The notes below the pieces were generated by a model. The model searched no databases, had not been told where the DNA came from, and saw only the letters and a program-made list of their open reading frames with translations. Of a stretch of 13,265 nucleotides of DNA, positions 11,917-13,265 are shown piece after piece. This stretch comes from Kuafuiihalomonas sp964477875 (lineage in GTDB: Bacteria > Myxococcota > Kuafuiibacteriia > Kuafuiibacteriales > Kuafuiibacteriaceae). A program made the position numbers and the translations under genes. Every line of letters starts with the position of its first letter. The first letter of the stretch is position 1. The stretch is from positions 1 to 13,265 of the forward strand of contig CAYZFR010000110.1 of the NCBI GenBank assembly GCA_964477875.1. The letters run 5' to 3'.

Positions 11917-12705
11917 TCAGCGGGCCGACGGCGGCGAGGTTCGTAGGCCGGCGCCCGGGCTGTTGTGGCCCTGCACGCGGGTGCTGGGCGCGGTCGAAGG
12001 AAGACGCCACCACGGGGTGCTGGGATTCTCGTGGTGCTCCCGGTGGTATCCACCGAAGTGGAAGCACGTCAGGAGGCTGCCGAGCTGGGTGAGCGAGGTG
12101 CTGTAGGCGTGGTGGGGGTTGGTGTGGCCACCGGCGGGCGAGCGATGAGGAAGGTAGGTGCCGAAGTAGAACAACTGGCCGACGCTCAACAAAGAGGGCA
12201 GGGCCCAGAACGCCAAGAAGTTCGGGGTCTCGACGATGAGCTGAACGCCCCAGAACAGGAAGAGGAGCCGGCTCAGCTGACCGACGGTGAGATAGCGACC
12301 GACGAAGGCCAAGAACCACCAGCCGACTCCCGAGCGTCGCCCGTCGTGCCAATCGGGATCGCCCGCACGAGCCGGTCGAGCGTGGTGGCGACCATGCGCC
12401 CGGCGCAACATGCGGTAATCGAACATCGCGTAGGCCGCGACCGCCACGGCGCCGATGGCGTGATTCAAGCGAGGATGGGCTCGGGTCACGGAGCCATGCA
12501 TGGCGTCGTGGCCGGTGATGAACAGGCCGGTGAACAGCCAGCTCATCCACGCGACGGCCAATGGAGCCCACAACCACACCCAAGGGCCGTGAAGCGGGGC
12601 GCCAAGCAACAGGACGAGGGAGCACGTCCACGCCAACACAATGGTCGACGCCATCCCAAGCCCGAAGGCGTTGGAAGCAGTGGATTCTTCGCGCCGTTCG
12701 GACAC
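11917..12705 (-). CDS. crtW: Beta-carotene ketolase, CrtW type
   Basis: A 262-residue membrane di-iron enzyme of the fatty-acid desaturase/hydroxylase superfamily; CrtW enzymes oxidise the 4-position of beta-ionone rings, giving echinenone and canthaxanthin. The His motifs are complete: HDAMH 66-70, HGRHH 104-108 and YHREHH 220-225. Flanking sequence is diagnostic of CrtW: FTGLFITGHDAMHGSV, QLFYFGTYLPHR near 177-188, SLLTCFHFGGYHREHHENP from 210, and PWWRLPS from 231. Hydrophobic segments lie at about 18-36, 44-63, 85-95, 125-165 and 168-180. I chose the GTG at 12705: AGGG lies 8 bases upstream and the length fits the family. The ATG at 12654 (245 residues) is an alternative, and the open frame continuing upstream to 13194 is antisense to crtZ and unlikely to be coding. 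Divergent from crtZ, so the two likely act together. Confidence 0.93.
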   Translation of the reverse strand: MSERREESTASNAFGLGMASTIVLAWTCSLVLLLGAPLHGPWVWLWAPLAVAWMSWLFTGLFITGHDAMHGSVTRAHPRLNHAIGAVAVAAYAMFDYRMLRRAHGRHHARPARAGDPDWHDGRRSGVGWWFLAFVGRYLTVGQLSRLLFLFWGVQLIVETPNFLAFWALPSLLSVGQLFYFGTYLPHRSPAGGHTNPHHAYSTSLTQLGSLLTCFHFGGYHREHHENPSTPWWRLPSTAPSTRVQGHNSPGAGLRTSPPSAR

Positions 12706-12789
12706 CGCCCGGACCCTAGGTACCTCGGGCGGAGGGCTCAAGGACTTCGCTGCTATCCTTCTCTTGCGCTTACGATTTAGCTTCCCCCT
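12706..12789. promoter_or_regulatory. Divergent promoter region between crtW and crtZ
   Basis: These 84 bases separate the two divergent carotenoid genes and must hold at least one promoter for each unless one is read from elsewhere. On the plus strand TACGAT at 12771-12776 is a fair -10 box; transcription about 7 bases later would leave a nearly leaderless crtZ mRNA, which fits the lack of a ribosome site before its GTG. TGCTATCCT at 12751-12759 resembles an extended -10. No clear -35 box or operator repeat was found. Shared control of both genes is likely but inferred. Confidence 0.4.
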
Positions 12790-13265
12790 GTGTCGGCCCT
12801 CGAAGTCTTCAGCGCCACGGTCATCGCGATCGTCGTCGCTTGTGGGATGGAGCCTTGGTCTCGCGTCGTTCACCGTCGCTTTTGGCATGGGGCCCTGTAC
12901 GGCATCCATCGGAGCCACCACCCTCGGCCGCAAGAGAGAGCGAAAGGTTTCGAGGCGAACGACGGGTTCGCTTTGGTCCACGCGCTCCTGGCGATGGGTG
13001 CCCTCTATGCGAGCGCGCGTGTCTTGACGGGCGCTTGGGCGGTGGCTGCCTTGGGAATGGGCTCGGGCCTGTGCGCCTACGGCCTCGCTCACCTGATCGT
13101 GCACGACGGACTGACCCACGACCGGCTGCCGGTGCGATTTCTTCTGCGCTGGCGCTATTTCCGTCGGGTGCGCGCGGCCCACGAGATCCATCATCGTCGT
13201 GGTGGGCCACCGTTCGGCCTGTTCCTCGGCCCCGAGGAGCTGCGACGAAGCCGAAAAGCCCCCTC
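12790..13265 (+). CDS. crtZ: Beta-carotene hydroxylase, CrtZ type (3' end cut by the window)
   Basis: The first 158 codons are visible and run open to the edge; CrtZ proteins are usually about 160-180 residues, so only a few are missing. CrtZ hydroxylates position 3 of beta-ionone rings in the membrane, forming zeaxanthin, and with CrtW astaxanthin. All four His clusters of the family are present: HRRFWH 28-33, HRSHH 40-44, HDGLTH 105-110 and HEIHH 131-135. Family context is also clear: an early GME (19-21), EANDGFALV 55-63, AYGLAHLIVHDGLTHDR 96-112 and FGLFLGPEELR 142-152. The region after HEIHH is shorter than in proteobacterial CrtZ as I remember it. The GTG at 12790 is the first possible start after an in-frame TAG at 12778-12780; no ribosome site is evident. 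An internal ATG at codon 20 would cut the first membrane segment. Confidence 0.9.
   Translation, partial: MSALEVFSATVIAIVVACGMEPWSRVVHRRFWHGALYGIHRSHHPRPQERAKGFEANDGFALVHALLAMGALYASARVLTGAWAVAALGMGSGLCAYGLAHLIVHDGLTHDRLPVRFLLRWRYFRRVRAAHEIHHRRGGPPFGLFLGPEELRRSRKAP

Noticed and set aside
12706..13194. 163-codon N-terminal extension of crtW
   Set aside because: It is antisense to crtZ, is hydrophilic and low-complexity, and would make the protein far longer than any CrtW. The GTG at 12705 with its ribosome site fits better.
1..13265. CRISPR array, tRNA, rRNA, transposase or integrase
   Set aside because: No regularly spaced repeats, no tRNA-like cloverleaf or rRNA core sequence, and no transposase or integrase protein were seen on either strand. 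Short tRNA-like folds could be missed by eye.

Overview
The window is GC-rich throughout, by eye roughly two thirds G+C. Its genes are tightly packed and often overlap by 4 bases. Starts include ATG, GTG and TTG. An exported beta-barrel protein next to a lipobox protein points to a Gram-negative (diderm) bacterium. The overall style would suit a myxobacterium or a related delta-type lineage, but nothing here fixes the taxon.

Layout, left to right. (1) 1-216: no convincing gene, only two short perfect hairpins. (2) 217-1502, plus strand: a small outer-membrane beta-barrel-like protein, overlapped by 4 bases by a lipoprotein with a short tandem repeat and six Cys in its C-terminal half. (3) 1531-10597, minus strand: a compact operon running right to left. 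It encodes a UvrD-type helicase fused to an N-terminal RelE/ParE-like domain, an AddB-like protein with a decayed nuclease domain, a complete AddA-like helicase-nuclease, and a small HEAT-like helical protein. The helicase-AddB and AddB-AddA junctions are ATGA overlaps, and the HEAT gene follows after about 15-18 bases. (4) 10598-11096: a regulatory gap with a possible short leader ORF for the operon and a clear plus-strand intrinsic terminator that has no recognised gene before it. (5) 11097-11573, plus strand: a 158-residue protein of unknown function, convergent with and overlapping a 76-residue protein with four CxxC knuckles on the minus strand. (6) 11917-12705, minus strand: a CrtW-type beta-carotene ketolase, divergent from a CrtZ-type beta-carotene hydroxylase that starts at 12790 and runs off the right edge.

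How the genes work together. CrtW and CrtZ add the keto and hydroxyl groups that turn beta-carotene into canthaxanthin, zeaxanthin and astaxanthin, so the right end is a xanthophyll locus. The central operon looks like a DNA-end-processing machine. AddA supplies both a motor and an intact RecB-family nuclease. AddB has lost the nuclease residues and the Fe-S cysteines, much as RecC has in RecBCD. A third SF1 protein carrying a toxin-fold domain is translated just ahead of them. Whether this is the cell's housekeeping recombination enzyme, a second copy, or an anti-phage system cannot be settled from the sequence alone, but it is the most interesting part of the window.
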